This document shows, piece after piece, positions 23,903-33,059 of a DNA stretch of 53,069 bases. A program made the translations under genes and the position numbers. The stretch is taken from assembly GCA_030145275.1 (NCBI GenBank), contig JAQYVV010000018.1, positions 1 to 53,069 on the forward strand, in the 5' to 3' direction. How positions within the stretch are numbered: the stretch's first letter is position 1; each line of letters opens with the position of its first letter. Source of the stretch: Desulfurivibrionaceae bacterium. GTDB taxonomy: Bacteria; Desulfobacterota; Desulfobulbia; Desulfobulbales; VMSU01. The notes under the pieces were generated by a model, which had not been told where the DNA came from, did no database searches, and saw only the letters and a program-made list of their open reading frames with translations.

Positions 23903-26533
23903 CTACAGGGAGACTGTCTTTTTTGCTGCGAATAACTGATACAATATCGCCAGGATAAAGAAAACCCCACCAGCAAGCCCCAGGGCCAAAATTTCGGCCA
24001 AAGAAAGGGCCGCAATTTTAAAAACTTCGTTGAGCGGGGTGTACATAAGCAAAGCCTGCAGAAACACACAGAGAAAAACAGATGCCCATACCCACCAGTT
24101 GGTAAACAGTGGAACCTTATACCCCAGCCTGATCACAAAAACTAATACACACTCATAAAGAACCACAAAGTTAAAAACCATTGTCTGCGCCTTTACAATC
24201 TCGCTCGGCTCAGTCGAATTTCCACCATATAAGCTAAAGAGCACCAGAGCTATAATCGTACCAACAACTCCTAAGGTACCGAGAAGGACAAGTTTTTCCC
24301 TGGGCAATATTCCTTCAGCTTGTGCTTTAGGTTTCCTGAGCATTATATCCTTGCCGTAAGGGTCGACACTGTAGGCCAAGGCAGGAGCGCCATCCGTCAC
24401 CATATTAATCCACAAAAGTAAAACAGCAGTCAAAGGCAGATTCCAGCCAAACAAAACGGCCCAAAAAATGATGAGGACCTCGCCAAGATTACCCGAGAGG
24501 AGCAGCATAATTGATTTTTGGATATTATCGTAGATCCCGCGTCCTTCTTCAATGGCATTGACAATATGGGTGAAACTATCATCTAGGAGAACAAAATCAG
24601 AGGCCTCCTTGGCAACCTCAGTACCACTGCCAACAGCAACCCCGATATTTGCCTTTTTCAGAGCAGGGGCATCATTAACACCATCACCTGTCATCGCAAC
24701 AGTATGCCCCATTTTCTGGAGTGCAGTGACAACACGCTGTTTATGCTCTGGCACCACCCGGGCAATAATATTTGTATCATCTCGCAAAGCCTCTATCAGT
24801 TCAGGGTCACTCATTTTTTCCATTTCAATACCGGTCATACTCTTGCCGGTAATCCCAATCTCTTTACCAATTGCTTCTGCCGTAGCCTTATAATCCCCGG
24901 TAATCATAATGGCTCTGATTCCTGCCAGTTTCGTTTTGGCAATAGAATCAATGACGTCTGGCCGAGGAGGATCGATCATGGCCTGCAATCCTATAAAAAC
25001 AAGATCATCTTCCCTAAATTCAGCCTGTGAAGCAGTTTTCTTATAGGCAAAGGCAAGTACCCGCATGGCTTGGGAAGCGTAGGAATCATTCTGCTTCATG
25101 ACCATATCCATAATTTCATCAGTCAGTGGAACCTCCTGCCCCTCACATAAAACTCTGCTACAGCGGTCCAGAAGTTTATCCGGCGCTCCTTTGCTATACA
25201 TGATTTTATGGCCCTCATCTGCCACAAGTACGCTCATCAGCTTACGGTCTGAGTTAAAGGGGATCTCGTTTTGACGTTCCGTATGCCCGCTCAAATTAGC
25301 CTTTGCGGCACTGGTTAAAAGAGCCGCCTCAGTGGGGTCACCAACAATTTTCCACTCCCCACCCTCAAGGTTCAAGGAAGCGTTGTTGGCCAACAACCCG
25401 GCCTTAAAAAGAAGTGGGGATAGCTCCCTAGAAATGGAGCCCTTAGGAATATAGCCAATTCCTTCAACTTTAGCCTCGCCATCAAGGGTCCAGGCTCTTC
25501 TTACGGTCATCTGGTTTTGGGTCAAAGTTCCTGTTTTATCGGTGCAAATTATGTCACAGCTGCCAAGGGTTTCCACCGATGAGAGCTTTCTCACAAGTGC
25601 CTTTTTGCGCAGAAGTCTTTTGACTCCAACACTGAGAGCAATGGTAACAACAGCCGGAAGCGCTGTGGGAACGGCAGCCACAGCAAGACTGATGGCGATA
25701 AACAGAAAAGCTACAAAAGATTGCATTGAAATCCCATTTGCCAAATACTCTTTGCTAAATGACAAAATAAAGACAAAGAGACAAATACCAACAACGACCA
25801 TCCCAAGCTTTTTCCCGAAGAGATCTAGTCTTTTTTGCAATGGGGTCATTTCTTCAACAGTGTCTTTTAACAAAGTGGTTATCTTGCCAATTTCTGTCAG
25901 CATACCAGTGCCAACCACTACCGCTTTGCCATTTCCGGTCGCAACCGCGGTGGAAGAAAAAAGCATGTTGTGCTGATCGCCAATCTGGACCTCCTGGGAT
26001 ATTTGTTGCGCCTCCTTTTCAGCGGGAACGCTCTCTCCTGTCAGTGAGGATTCATCAACCTTCATCTGTACCGCCTCGATTAGACGGGAATCAGCCGGAA
26101 CTTTGTCACCTGCCTCCAGAAAAACGATATCTCCCGGCACCAGTTGCTTTGCATCAATGATCTTTTTCTTGCCGTCCCGAAGTACTACAGCCTTGATGGC
26201 GCTTAATTCCTTCAAGGCTTCAAGGGACTTATGCGCACTTAATTCCTGAAAAAAACCGATCAAGGCGTTCAAAAGAAGTATGGCCAGGATAATAACTGAA
26301 TCGACATATTCTCCAATGGCCATAGAAAACAAGACCGCAAAAAGGAGAATATAAACGATAAAGTTTTTGAACTGACTGATCAAAATCAGAAACGGATTGA
26401 TCTTTTTAGATGTCTGCAGGGCATTTAGGCCGTGTTGCTGCAGTCTTTTTTCGGCCTCAGCTGAATTCAGTCCAGTCATCTCGGTTGCAAGTGCGCTGAT
26501 TACATCAGCAATAGTTTGTTGATAATATTTCAT
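23903..26533 (-). CDS. P2-type cation-transporting ATPase with altered ion-site motif
   Basis: 876 residues. The actuator TGES (165-168), phosphorylation site DKTGTLT (332-338), and hinge MTGDGVNDAP are all intact, so it should be catalytically active. The N-terminus and the INMVTDGAPALAYSVDP segment of helix 6 are of Ca-ATPase (SERCA/Pmr1) type. In helix 4, however, the usual PEGLP reads PTALP (289-293), so the Glu that coordinates Ca in site II is gone. The motif more resembles the proton-pump PxAxP form. The ion is therefore uncertain: Ca, Mg, or H are all possible. A stand-alone gene. Confidence 0.82.
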   Translation of the reverse strand: MKYYQQTIADVISALATEMTGLNSAEAEKRLQQHGLNALQTSKKINPFLILISQFKNFIVYILLFAVLFSMAIGEYVDSVIILAILLLNALIGFFQELSAHKSLEALKELSAIKAVVLRDGKKKIIDAKQLVPGDIVFLEAGDKVPADSRLIEAVQMKVDESSLTGESVPAEKEAQQISQEVQIGDQHNMLFSSTAVATGNGKAVVVGTGMLTEIGKITTLLKDTVEEMTPLQKRLDLFGKKLGMVVVGICLFVFILSFSKEYLANGISMQSFVAFLFIAISLAVAAVPTALPAVVTIALSVGVKRLLRKKALVRKLSSVETLGSCDIICTDKTGTLTQNQMTVRRAWTLDGEAKVEGIGYIPKGSISRELSPLLFKAGLLANNASLNLEGGEWKIVGDPTEAALLTSAAKANLSGHTERQNEIPFNSDRKLMSVLVADEGHKIMYSKGAPDKLLDRCSRVLCEGQEVPLTDEIMDMVMKQNDSYASQAMRVLAFAYKKTASQAEFREDDLVFIGLQAMIDPPRPDVIDSIAKTKLAGIRAIMITGDYKATAEAIGKEIGITGKSMTGIEMEKMSDPELIEALRDDTNIIARVVPEHKQRVVTALQKMGHTVAMTGDGVNDAPALKKANIGVAVGSGTEVAKEASDFVLLDDSFTHIVNAIEEGRGIYDNIQKSIMLLLSGNLGEVLIIFWAVLFGWNLPLTAVLLLWINMVTDGAPALAYSVDPYGKDIMLRKPKAQAEGILPREKLVLLGTLGVVGTIIALVLFSLYGGNSTEPSEIVKAQTMVFNFVVLYECVLVFVIRLGYKVPLFTNWWVWASVFLCVFLQALLMYTPLNEVFKIAALSLAEILALGLAGGVFFILAILYQLFAAKKTVSL

Positions 26534-26801
26534 ACCTGTCCAGGTGGTGAATTTTAAGGAACTTAGTGGTTATTTTCTTGCCTTTCACATCCCTCAGTTA
26601 AGCGATAGAGGTGCGGTACAGCTGGGCTAGTAGAAAAAAACTCCTGGCCTCATTAACCTCTGCTCAAAGTTATACCAAAAAAGTAAAATGGGAAGGAAAT
26701 TTTATTTCTTAATATTTACCCGACAATACCGATAAGAGTTGTAGGGGCAGACGAAAAACAAAGCAGCCAGCTACCAAATAGTTCAAAAAAGGGTAACAAA
26801 G

Positions 26802-26960
26802 ATGACAACCATATGCTGCGTATGCAAAAAAACAAAAAATAAAAACCAGTGGGAAAACCTGATAATTAGCAATAATAACTCAGTCTCACACGGGTACTGC
26901 CCTGTCTGCTACAAAGAAGCTATGAATAAAATGAACCAAGCCTGTGCTGGGAAAAAATAA
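26802..26960 (+). CDS. Small four-cysteine zinc-ribbon-like protein
   Basis: A 52-residue frame starts MTTICCVCKKTKN and ends before TAA at 26958-26960. Two Cys pairs, CCVCKK near the start and SHGYCPVCYKEA near residue 33, make a treble-clef or zinc-ribbon arrangement seen in many short anaerobe proteins (ICCVCKK…SHGICPEC). Codon use and motif spacing argue that it is real despite a weak ribosome site (AAAGGGTAAC). It is monocistronic, with no neighbour within 200 bases on the same strand. Zinc binding is inferred. Apart from it, 26534-27170 shows nothing. Confidence 0.65.
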   Translation: MTTICCVCKKTKNKNQWENLIISNNNSVSHGYCPVCYKEAMNKMNQACAGKK

Positions 26961-27170
26961 TGGTTCAACTCCCCGCTCTTCACAATCATTCTGAGATTCT
27001 CCAACCGCAATAAAAACTACCCAGTTGCACCCCTCTGAAGAAAACCTCATTTTTCTCTTCATTTATCACCCGCAATTATATACAATTTAGACACACTTCA
27101 ACTTTTTCCGTCCCTTTCTTCTCCCGTAAAAAAAGGCCTCTATGCTTTTTAGTGCCTTATAACTAAAATC

Positions 27171-28166
27171 ATGTCACAAAAAACAAGAATTCCAAAAAAG
27201 AACCATGCTCCCAATATATTGCAGACTACTGTTAAGGCATTTATCCCGCCTCCCGCAGGGGTTAGTACCTTACAGATTGTTTTCTCGAAGTCTTACGCTT
27301 ATCTGTTTTTTAGAAAAGAATTTATAAGGTACTTATACCCCTCAAGGGGGTACTGTACAGAGTCCCTTCTCTTTTTCCCGAACGGGGTTGGCACAAAGAA
27401 AGTTTCCTTACTTATAAGCAGTCTTTTAATCTATCTGCTTTTTCTACCTTTCCAAGCAGCTATGGGGCAGGAAGGCCCCGATTCCAGAGCACGGCAAATC
27501 CTAGCTAAAATAGACGATCTATGGCGCGCCGACTCGTCTAGCAGCAGGCTGGTCATGCGGGTACAGACACAACACTACAGCCGCACTGTGGAATTAGAAG
27601 CATGGTCACTTGGAAAAGAAAAAAGTCTCGTGCGAATACTCTTCCCTAAAAAGGAACAGGGCACCGCAACTTTGAAATCGGGGAATTCTATTTACACTTA
27701 TCTTCCGAAAACTGATAGGACTATAAGACTTACCTCGGGGATGATGGGCGGCTCCTGGATGGGAAGTCACTTTACAAATGATGATCTAGTAAAGGAATCA
27801 CGCTTGTCAGATGATTACGATCCCTCCATCACCTACGAAGGCGTTCGCAATGGACTTAGCATAATTGAATTCACTTTAAGCCCCAAAGCGGATGCGCCGG
27901 TAGTCTGGGGAAAAATCACCACGACGATACTAAGTGAGAACCATATCCCGATTGAGTCTCTCTATTATGATGAGGACATGGTTCTGGAACGAACTATTAA
28001 GTATGACCAAGTTCAAGAGATGGATGGACGACTGCTGCCAGCCCGGCTTCACGTTCTTCCCTCTGACAAAGAGGGGGAGTTCACCGAACTTGTCTACAAA
28101 GAAATTACTTTTGGAATAGACCTGGACGAATCCTTCTTTTCACTATTGCAATTGAGGAGAAAATGA
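27171..28166 (+). CDS. LolA-like outer-membrane-lipoprotein-sorting family protein (periplasmic)
   Basis: 331 residues as read from the ATG at 27171, but only the part from about residue 80 looks like protein of the family: a signal-peptide-like run (KKVSLLISSLLIYLLFLPFQ, ending AMG) and a LolA-style all-beta region (KEKSLVRILFPKKEQGTATLKSGNSIYTYLPKTDRTIRLTSGMM…). No ATG, GTG or TTG lies close to the hydrophobic run in frame. The first 75 residues cover an inverted repeat (27257-27342), so the true start is unresolved. It overlaps the permease gene by four bases (ATGA). LolA-type domains carry lipids or lipoproteins across the periplasm. The neighbouring ABC genes suggest one envelope export unit. 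Confidence 0.7.
   Translation: MSQKTRIPKKNHAPNILQTTVKAFIPPPAGVSTLQIVFSKSYAYLFFRKEFIRYLYPSRGYCTESLLFFPNGVGTKKVSLLISSLLIYLLFLPFQAAMGQEGPDSRARQILAKIDDLWRADSSSSRLVMRVQTQHYSRTVELEAWSLGKEKSLVRILFPKKEQGTATLKSGNSIYTYLPKTDRTIRLTSGMMGGSWMGSHFTNDDLVKESRLSDDYDPSITYEGVRNGLSIIEFTLSPKADAPVVWGKITTTILSENHIPIESLYYDEDMVLERTIKYDQVQEMDGRLLPARLHVLPSDKEGEFTELVYKEITFGIDLDESFFSLLQLRRK
27257..27342. repeat. Inverted repeat in the 5' part of the LolA-like gene
   Basis: AGGGGTTAGTACCTTA (27257 onward) is mirrored by TAAGGTACTTATACCCCT (ending 27342), with a perfect eight-base core GTACCTTA/TAAGGTAC. It lies where the reading frame looks least like protein and may be a leader hairpin. Confidence 0.45.
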
Positions 28167-29389
28167 ACCTTTTTTCCTATGCAGCCAGAAATCTTCGCCG
28201 CTCTGGTCAACGCACCTGCATAATGATCGGTGCCATGGGATTTGCTGGCGCCATAATGATTTTTTACGCCGCCTTGCTTGAAGGGTTCATAATGACCACA
28301 GAAAAAAATGCCATTGGCATGGAAACCGGTCAAGTCCAAATTCACGTACATACATATCTTGACGATCCTGATATATACAGCCAAATAACGAGCCAAGATG
28401 AGGCCATGGCCAAGTTGAATCGCCTCGGCTATCATTCTGCCCCGAGACTTTTTGCCTTTGGACTGGCCGCAGCCGGCTCCTCTTCTTCCGGAGTTATGCT
28501 GCGCGGCGTCGACACAGAAAGAGAACCACTTGTAACGGGCATTCATCAACACGTAAAAAGCGGCAATTGGCTCGACAGAAATGATCCAACAGGAGTTGTC
28601 ATTGGCCAAAAGCTGGCCCGCATTATAGGGGTTGGCTTAGGAGATGAGATCGTTATTGTAGGTCAGGCCGCCGATGGCTCAATGGCAAACGATCTTTACA
28701 GAGTCCGCGGTATTATGAAATCGGTCGGGGAAGGAATCGACCGGGCCGGATTCTTCATGATCCAAGAAACATTCCGTTCCCTTTTTCTTCTGGATGAAGG
28801 TTGTCATGAAATAGTCGTTGTTCCCTCAAAGAACACGACAAAAAGTCTAGATGAGATGACGGCTGAAATCCGAGCCGCAATTCCACAATATGAAGTGAAA
28901 AACTGGCGTCAGCTTCGTCCGGTGCTTGCCAGAATCATTGATATGACCAGTGCCTCTCTGGTGGTTATGCTCATAGTTACATATGCCGCCGTCGGGATTT
29001 TAACGCTGAATGGCATGCTGATGAATGTTTTTGAACGCATAAGAGAATTTGGAATTATTAAAGCCCTTGGAATGCCGCCGTGGAAGATCTTCACCATCAT
29101 CAGCCTTGAGGCAATCATGCAGGTAAGCATCGCATCAATCCTGGCCCTTTTTTTGGCAATACCGCTCTCTCTCTATTGTGAAATCCACCCCTTAAATCTC
29201 TCATCCCTTGCTCCCGACTCGGCTACCATAGCAGGAATAGCCTTCGACCCTCTCTGGTATTGTGATCTGACGAGCAATTCGATCCTTTTGCCACTCTTTT
29301 TCATGTTTCTTTTTACTGTACTAGCTATCCTGTACCCTGCTTTGAAGGCCTCACTTATTCAGCCACTCAAGGCGATATATCACAGATAA
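28163..29389 (+). CDS. FtsX-like ABC permease (LolC/MacB type), first of two
   Basis: 408 residues: an N-terminal helix (about 18-40), a periplasmic MacB-core region (about 45-265: MLRGVDTERE…GVVIGQKLARIIGVGLGDEI), then three C-terminal helices with the FtsX motif ERIREFGIIKALGMPPWKIF at about 292-311. Permeases of this type transduce ATP-driven movements to the periplasm rather than moving substrate through the membrane (LolCDE, MacB). It is translationally coupled to the LolA-like gene and followed by a paralogous permease. Confidence 0.85.
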   Translation: MNLFSYAARNLRRSGQRTCIMIGAMGFAGAIMIFYAALLEGFIMTTEKNAIGMETGQVQIHVHTYLDDPDIYSQITSQDEAMAKLNRLGYHSAPRLFAFGLAAAGSSSSGVMLRGVDTEREPLVTGIHQHVKSGNWLDRNDPTGVVIGQKLARIIGVGLGDEIVIVGQAADGSMANDLYRVRGIMKSVGEGIDRAGFFMIQETFRSLFLLDEGCHEIVVVPSKNTTKSLDEMTAEIRAAIPQYEVKNWRQLRPVLARIIDMTSASLVVMLIVTYAAVGILTLNGMLMNVFERIREFGIIKALGMPPWKIFTIISLEAIMQVSIASILALFLAIPLSLYCEIHPLNLSSLAPDSATIAGIAFDPLWYCDLTSNSILLPLFFMFLFTVLAILYPALKASLIQPLKAIYHR

Positions 29390-29481
29390 GGGGATTGGGT
29401 ATTTGAAATTTGAGTTAAGCGAAGACTACGAACTGGAAACCCGTTTGTGAAAAATATCGCGCATCATTGGAACCCGAACTG

Positions 29482-30729
29482 ATGACCTTTACTGATCTTG
29501 CCACAATATCCTGGCGCAGTCTGCTGCGCAATAAACGCCGTACTTTTTTGACTGCCATTTCTGTGGCCTTTGGAGTCTTTCTCTCCGTCACCTTCACCGC
29601 CTCTGGAGATTATTCATACACCAATATGATCGACAGCAGCGCCACCATGGGTTTAGGCCATATCACCATTGAATCTCCAAATTTCAATGACACCCCAAGC
29701 CTTGCCCTGTCCATTAGCCAAACAGATAAAATCCAAGACCTGACCAGCGCAATTCCCGGCATCGAGGCCTCTTTCAGCAGGATACTGGGGCAAGCAATCT
29801 TTGCCAGCGGTTCAAAAACCGTTGGCGGCCAGTTTATGGCAATTGATCCAACTAAGGAAAAGACACAATACAACTTTTTCCTGAAATACATTGAACAGGG
29901 ACATCTTTTCAGCGAAGACGAGAGTCGTGGAATAGTTGTTGGCGCAAAACTGGCAGAAAAATTAAAGCTGCGACTCAGAAAAAAGGTGGTCTATACCCTG
30001 ACGGATAAAAAAGGCGAAATCGTCAGTGCTGTGGCACGGGTTTCAGGAATTTTCCGTTCAGGTGAGGACAGTATTGACGGATCAATGGTTCTTCTGCCAA
30101 TAAAGAGAATCAGGGAGATTCTCAACTACAAGGAGCAGGAAGCATCTCTTGTGGCCCTCTTTATCAAAGACCAGCGCCAGGCGACGGATATAGCCTTGCA
30201 AACCTCTCAAATTCTCCAGGATGACAGCATAAAAGTTCTGACCTATAAAGAAACCCAAAGAGAAATTGCCGGCCTCGTTGCAATGGATAGGGCCAGTAAT
30301 TATTTCCTGCAATTTTTAGTGGGCCTTCTGATTGCCGCAGGCATACTCAACACAATCTTGATGAATGTCATGGAGAGAACCAAGGAGTTTGGCATGATGA
30401 TGGCGGTGGGCATGAGCCCCGGTAAAATTGTCAGCATCGTCCTCATTGAATCATTTTGGATCGGTCTTTTAGGCCTTATTCTCGGAGCGCTTATAACCCT
30501 TCCCTTTTACCTCTATATGAGTGAAGTAGGTCTGGATCTCAGCCGTTACATTGGCACTGATTATAATGCCGCTGGAGTGCTGATCGATCCCGTGCTGAAA
30601 TTTATTCTTTTCAAAGAGAGTGCCTGCGCCATTGTGACCGGAATTTTCGCCCTAACCATGGCTGCCGGTCTTTACCCTGCCTTCAGAGCTAGCAGGATCA
30701 CTCCAGTAGACAGTTTAAAAAGCATTTAA
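29482..30729 (+). CDS. FtsX-like ABC permease, second of two
   Basis: About 415 residues from the ATG at 29482; an in-frame TTG at 29467 is the alternative. The architecture mirrors the preceding gene: RRTFLTAISVAFGVFLSV helix, a periplasmic domain containing GIVVGAKLAEKLKLRL, then three helices with ERTKEFGMMMAVGMSPGKIV. It is paralogous to but clearly diverged from the first permease, so the membrane part is probably a heterodimer like LolCE. A 75-base gap separates it from the ATPase gene. Confidence 0.85.
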   Translation: MTFTDLATISWRSLLRNKRRTFLTAISVAFGVFLSVTFTASGDYSYTNMIDSSATMGLGHITIESPNFNDTPSLALSISQTDKIQDLTSAIPGIEASFSRILGQAIFASGSKTVGGQFMAIDPTKEKTQYNFFLKYIEQGHLFSEDESRGIVVGAKLAEKLKLRLRKKVVYTLTDKKGEIVSAVARVSGIFRSGEDSIDGSMVLLPIKRIREILNYKEQEASLVALFIKDQRQATDIALQTSQILQDDSIKVLTYKETQREIAGLVAMDRASNYFLQFLVGLLIAAGILNTILMNVMERTKEFGMMMAVGMSPGKIVSIVLIESFWIGLLGLILGALITLPFYLYMSEVGLDLSRYIGTDYNAAGVLIDPVLKFILFKESACAIVTGIFALTMAAGLYPAFRASRITPVDSLKSI

Positions 30730-30804
30730 CTTTTAACTAAACCATCATCTGAAAAATGATATGATCCTTACCAGGCAAAACTACAACCGGCGGCCATAGA
30801 AAAA

Positions 30805-31500
30805 ATGAACAGAAAATCTATAGTTGAACTGAACCAAATATGTAAAATTTATCAGCAAGGCAAGCTGCAGGTCACCGCTGTAGACTGTCTTTCCTTGCAA
30901 ATTGCACAAGGTGAATTCTCTGCCTTGTACGGCCCTTCCGGATCAGGTAAAACCACCGTCTTAAATATGATTGGCGCTCTGGACGAACCAAGTTCCGGAG
31001 ATGTTATTATTGAAGGGAAGACATTGGCAGGAATGGACAGGACAGCCCTTTCCAGACTGCGTCGCGACAGGATCGGTTTTGTTTTCCAGGCCTACAATCT
31101 GGTTCCAGTCCTGACTGCCTATGAAAATGCAGAATTTGTTCTGGCTCTGCAAGGCGTGCCGATTAGGGAACGTCGTCAAAGGGTGATGAGTATTTTAGAA
31201 GAGGTGGGTTTGGCTGATTTAGCGGACAGGCGTCCAGATGAGCTCTCAGGAGGACAGCAGCAGCGAGTCGCAATTGCCCGGGCAATTGCACCGGAACCCG
31301 CCATTATCCTCGCCGATGAACCAACGGCAAATGTTGACTCTGCAACAGCAAACGGCCTCTTGGATTTAATGGAAAACCTCAATAGCAACAAGGGAGTGAC
31401 TTTCCTCTTTTCAACCCATGACCAGAGGGTCATGGACCGCGCCAGGCGATTAATTGAACTTAAAGACGGCAAGATCGCAAGCGACGGAGTCTCGCCTTGA
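30805..31500 (+). CDS. LolD/MacB-type ABC ATPase
   Basis: 231 residues with Walker A GPSGSGKTT (about 40-48), Q-loop FVFQAYNLVP, signature LSGGQQQRVAIARA, Walker B IILADEPTANVD and H-loop STHDQRV. All signature residues are intact. The family drives mechanotransmission through FtsX-like permeases, here the two encoded upstream. The last codons overlap the beta-barrel gene by four bases, so export system and outer-membrane protein are co-translated. Confidence 0.88.
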   Translation: MNRKSIVELNQICKIYQQGKLQVTAVDCLSLQIAQGEFSALYGPSGSGKTTVLNMIGALDEPSSGDVIIEGKTLAGMDRTALSRLRRDRIGFVFQAYNLVPVLTAYENAEFVLALQGVPIRERRQRVMSILEEVGLADLADRRPDELSGGQQQRVAIARAIAPEPAIILADEPTANVDSATANGLLDLMENLNSNKGVTFLFSTHDQRVMDRARRLIELKDGKIASDGVSP

Positions 31501-32732
31501 AATGGTGCTTTTGGGTAATCTTTTTGTTCCCTCTCCTTTTCACCCCAGGCAAAGCCATGCCGTGGTCATATCCTGATTTCTACGAAGCCAACAACCTCGA
31601 GATAAAAACCTTTTTAAGCACTGCCGTAGGCCAGCTAGTCTACCCGCAAGGAAACTTCATCTACAACGATCACACAGACATAAACTGGTCCACTGATTTA
31701 AGAGTTATTACAAAAGGAGAATTTAACAAAGACAGTCATTTTGAGCTTAATATTATTGAACATATTCAGTCCCAACCTCCACTTAAAATAGTGGCTAACA
31801 CTCCTGTTGCCGGCACTGGCCGCAGTGGTCTCTTCACCTGGGAGCAGCATACTTCCCTAAACAGCAGAGCCGAGTTGGCCATTGACACAGCCTACCTTCA
31901 AAAACAAAGCCCCCATTTTGACCTGACCCTAGGGAGGCAGCCCATAAACCTAGCTTCCACTTTTTATTTTACTCCCAACGATTTTTTTAAACCTTTTGCG
32001 GCCCAAACCTTCTATCGAATCTACAAAAGTGGCGTCGATGCCATCAGGGCTGAAATCGGTCTGACAAACCTTTCGCAACTAACACTCCTTGCAGTTCTAT
32101 CCTATGATTATCAGGCAAGAAACGACTGGAGCAACGGCCCCAACTGGTCAGAGACATCTTTTCTGGCCAAGCTAACCCACAACAATGAGCTTTTAGAATG
32201 GAGCTTTCTGGGTGGAACTGTCGATAAATACACAGTTGCAGGAGGTTCTTTGCAGGGGGAATTGTTCAACTGGCTCGGTATCCGTGCCGAAGGGCATTAT
32301 GGAGAAGCAGAAACAGCCTCACAACCAGACTACTACCAGATTGCCGCAGGGATTGAGCATTTCCATGACAACAGCATATTCTGGCGCTTGGAGTATCTTT
32401 ATAATAAGGGAGGGGTTACGTCCATCCAGGAGGCCAGCCAACAGCTTCAAAACGGCATGTCAGCAAGCAAATATCTAGGCAAACACTATGGCGCTTTGGG
32501 TATCTCATATGAGTTCACCCCACTTTTGAGCGGAAACACCTTGGCCATGATCAACCTCAGTGATGATTCACACCTTTTTTCTGTCAATTTAGTCTACTCC
32601 ACCTCCGATGAAGCAGAAGTCAGTGCAACACTCACGCTTCCGGGAGGGGACAAACCCGACATGCAGCAACTTGGCAGTGAATTCGGCAGCCAACCTAGCT
32701 CACTTTCATGCGTCTATCGCGTCTACTTTTAG
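31497..32732 (+). CDS. Predicted outer-membrane beta-barrel protein
   Basis: 411 residues starting at a TTG that overlaps the ATPase stop codon. A signal peptide (MKWCFWVIFLFPLLFTPGKAM, about 1-20) is followed by a barrel-like body of alternating aromatic strands, for example HFDLTLGRQPINLASTFYFTP and WRLEYLYNKGGVTS. The terminus VYRVYF ends in Phe as BAM substrates do. Length and pattern resemble porin or DUF1302-like barrels, but no family was identified. Within the operon it would be the outer-membrane end of an envelope-spanning export or lipid-trafficking route. Confidence 0.72.
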   Translation: MKWCFWVIFLFPLLFTPGKAMPWSYPDFYEANNLEIKTFLSTAVGQLVYPQGNFIYNDHTDINWSTDLRVITKGEFNKDSHFELNIIEHIQSQPPLKIVANTPVAGTGRSGLFTWEQHTSLNSRAELAIDTAYLQKQSPHFDLTLGRQPINLASTFYFTPNDFFKPFAAQTFYRIYKSGVDAIRAEIGLTNLSQLTLLAVLSYDYQARNDWSNGPNWSETSFLAKLTHNNELLEWSFLGGTVDKYTVAGGSLQGELFNWLGIRAEGHYGEAETASQPDYYQIAAGIEHFHDNSIFWRLEYLYNKGGVTSIQEASQQLQNGMSASKYLGKHYGALGISYEFTPLLSGNTLAMINLSDDSHLFSVNLVYSTSDEAEVSATLTLPGGDKPDMQQLGSEFGSQPSSLSCVYRVYF

Positions 32733-32742
32733 GGAGGGAACT

Positions 32743-32949
32743 ATGTCGATTAATTGGATAAAATCTTTTTTTTTGGGGGGCATTATTTTCGACGTGAACT
32801 TTCTTCGTTCACGCCGATTTTGTCTGACACGAAAAAAACTAGAGTTTCTTTTTTATCTTTGTCGACCAATCACTGGTAGAGTATGGGGGCTAGACTTACA
32901 TAGATCTGACAAATCCCCATTTTATTGCTATATTCGTCTCATTAATTAA
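32743..32949 (+). CDS. Possible small protein after the export operon
   Basis: A 68-residue frame has a strong ribosome site (AGGGAGGG) and starts MSINWIKSFFLGG, but after a T/G homopolymer run it turns into an unconvincing basic peptide. It may be a real small gene, one that was frameshifted at the run of ten T and six G, or chance. Kept at low confidence because of the ribosome site. Confidence 0.25.
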   Translation: MSINWIKSFFLGGIIFDVNFLRSRRFCLTRKKLEFLFYLCRPITGRVWGLDLHRSDKSPFYCYIRLIN

Positions 32950-32960
32950 TGATTTTACTT

Positions 32961-33002
32961 TAAAGAGCAAATAGTGCGCCCCAACCCACTCTTTGCTCTT
33001 TA
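32961..33002 (+). terminator. Hairpin between the export operon and metF
   Basis: TAAAGAGCAAATAGTG pairs with CACTCTTTGCTCTTTA (one mismatch) around CGCCCCAACC. There is no long U-tract, so termination is plausible rather than certain. Confidence 0.45.
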
Positions 33003-33059
33003 AACAGACTCAAATTATACACCTCACAAAATACGATTTTCCCCAAGGGCTCCTCATTT

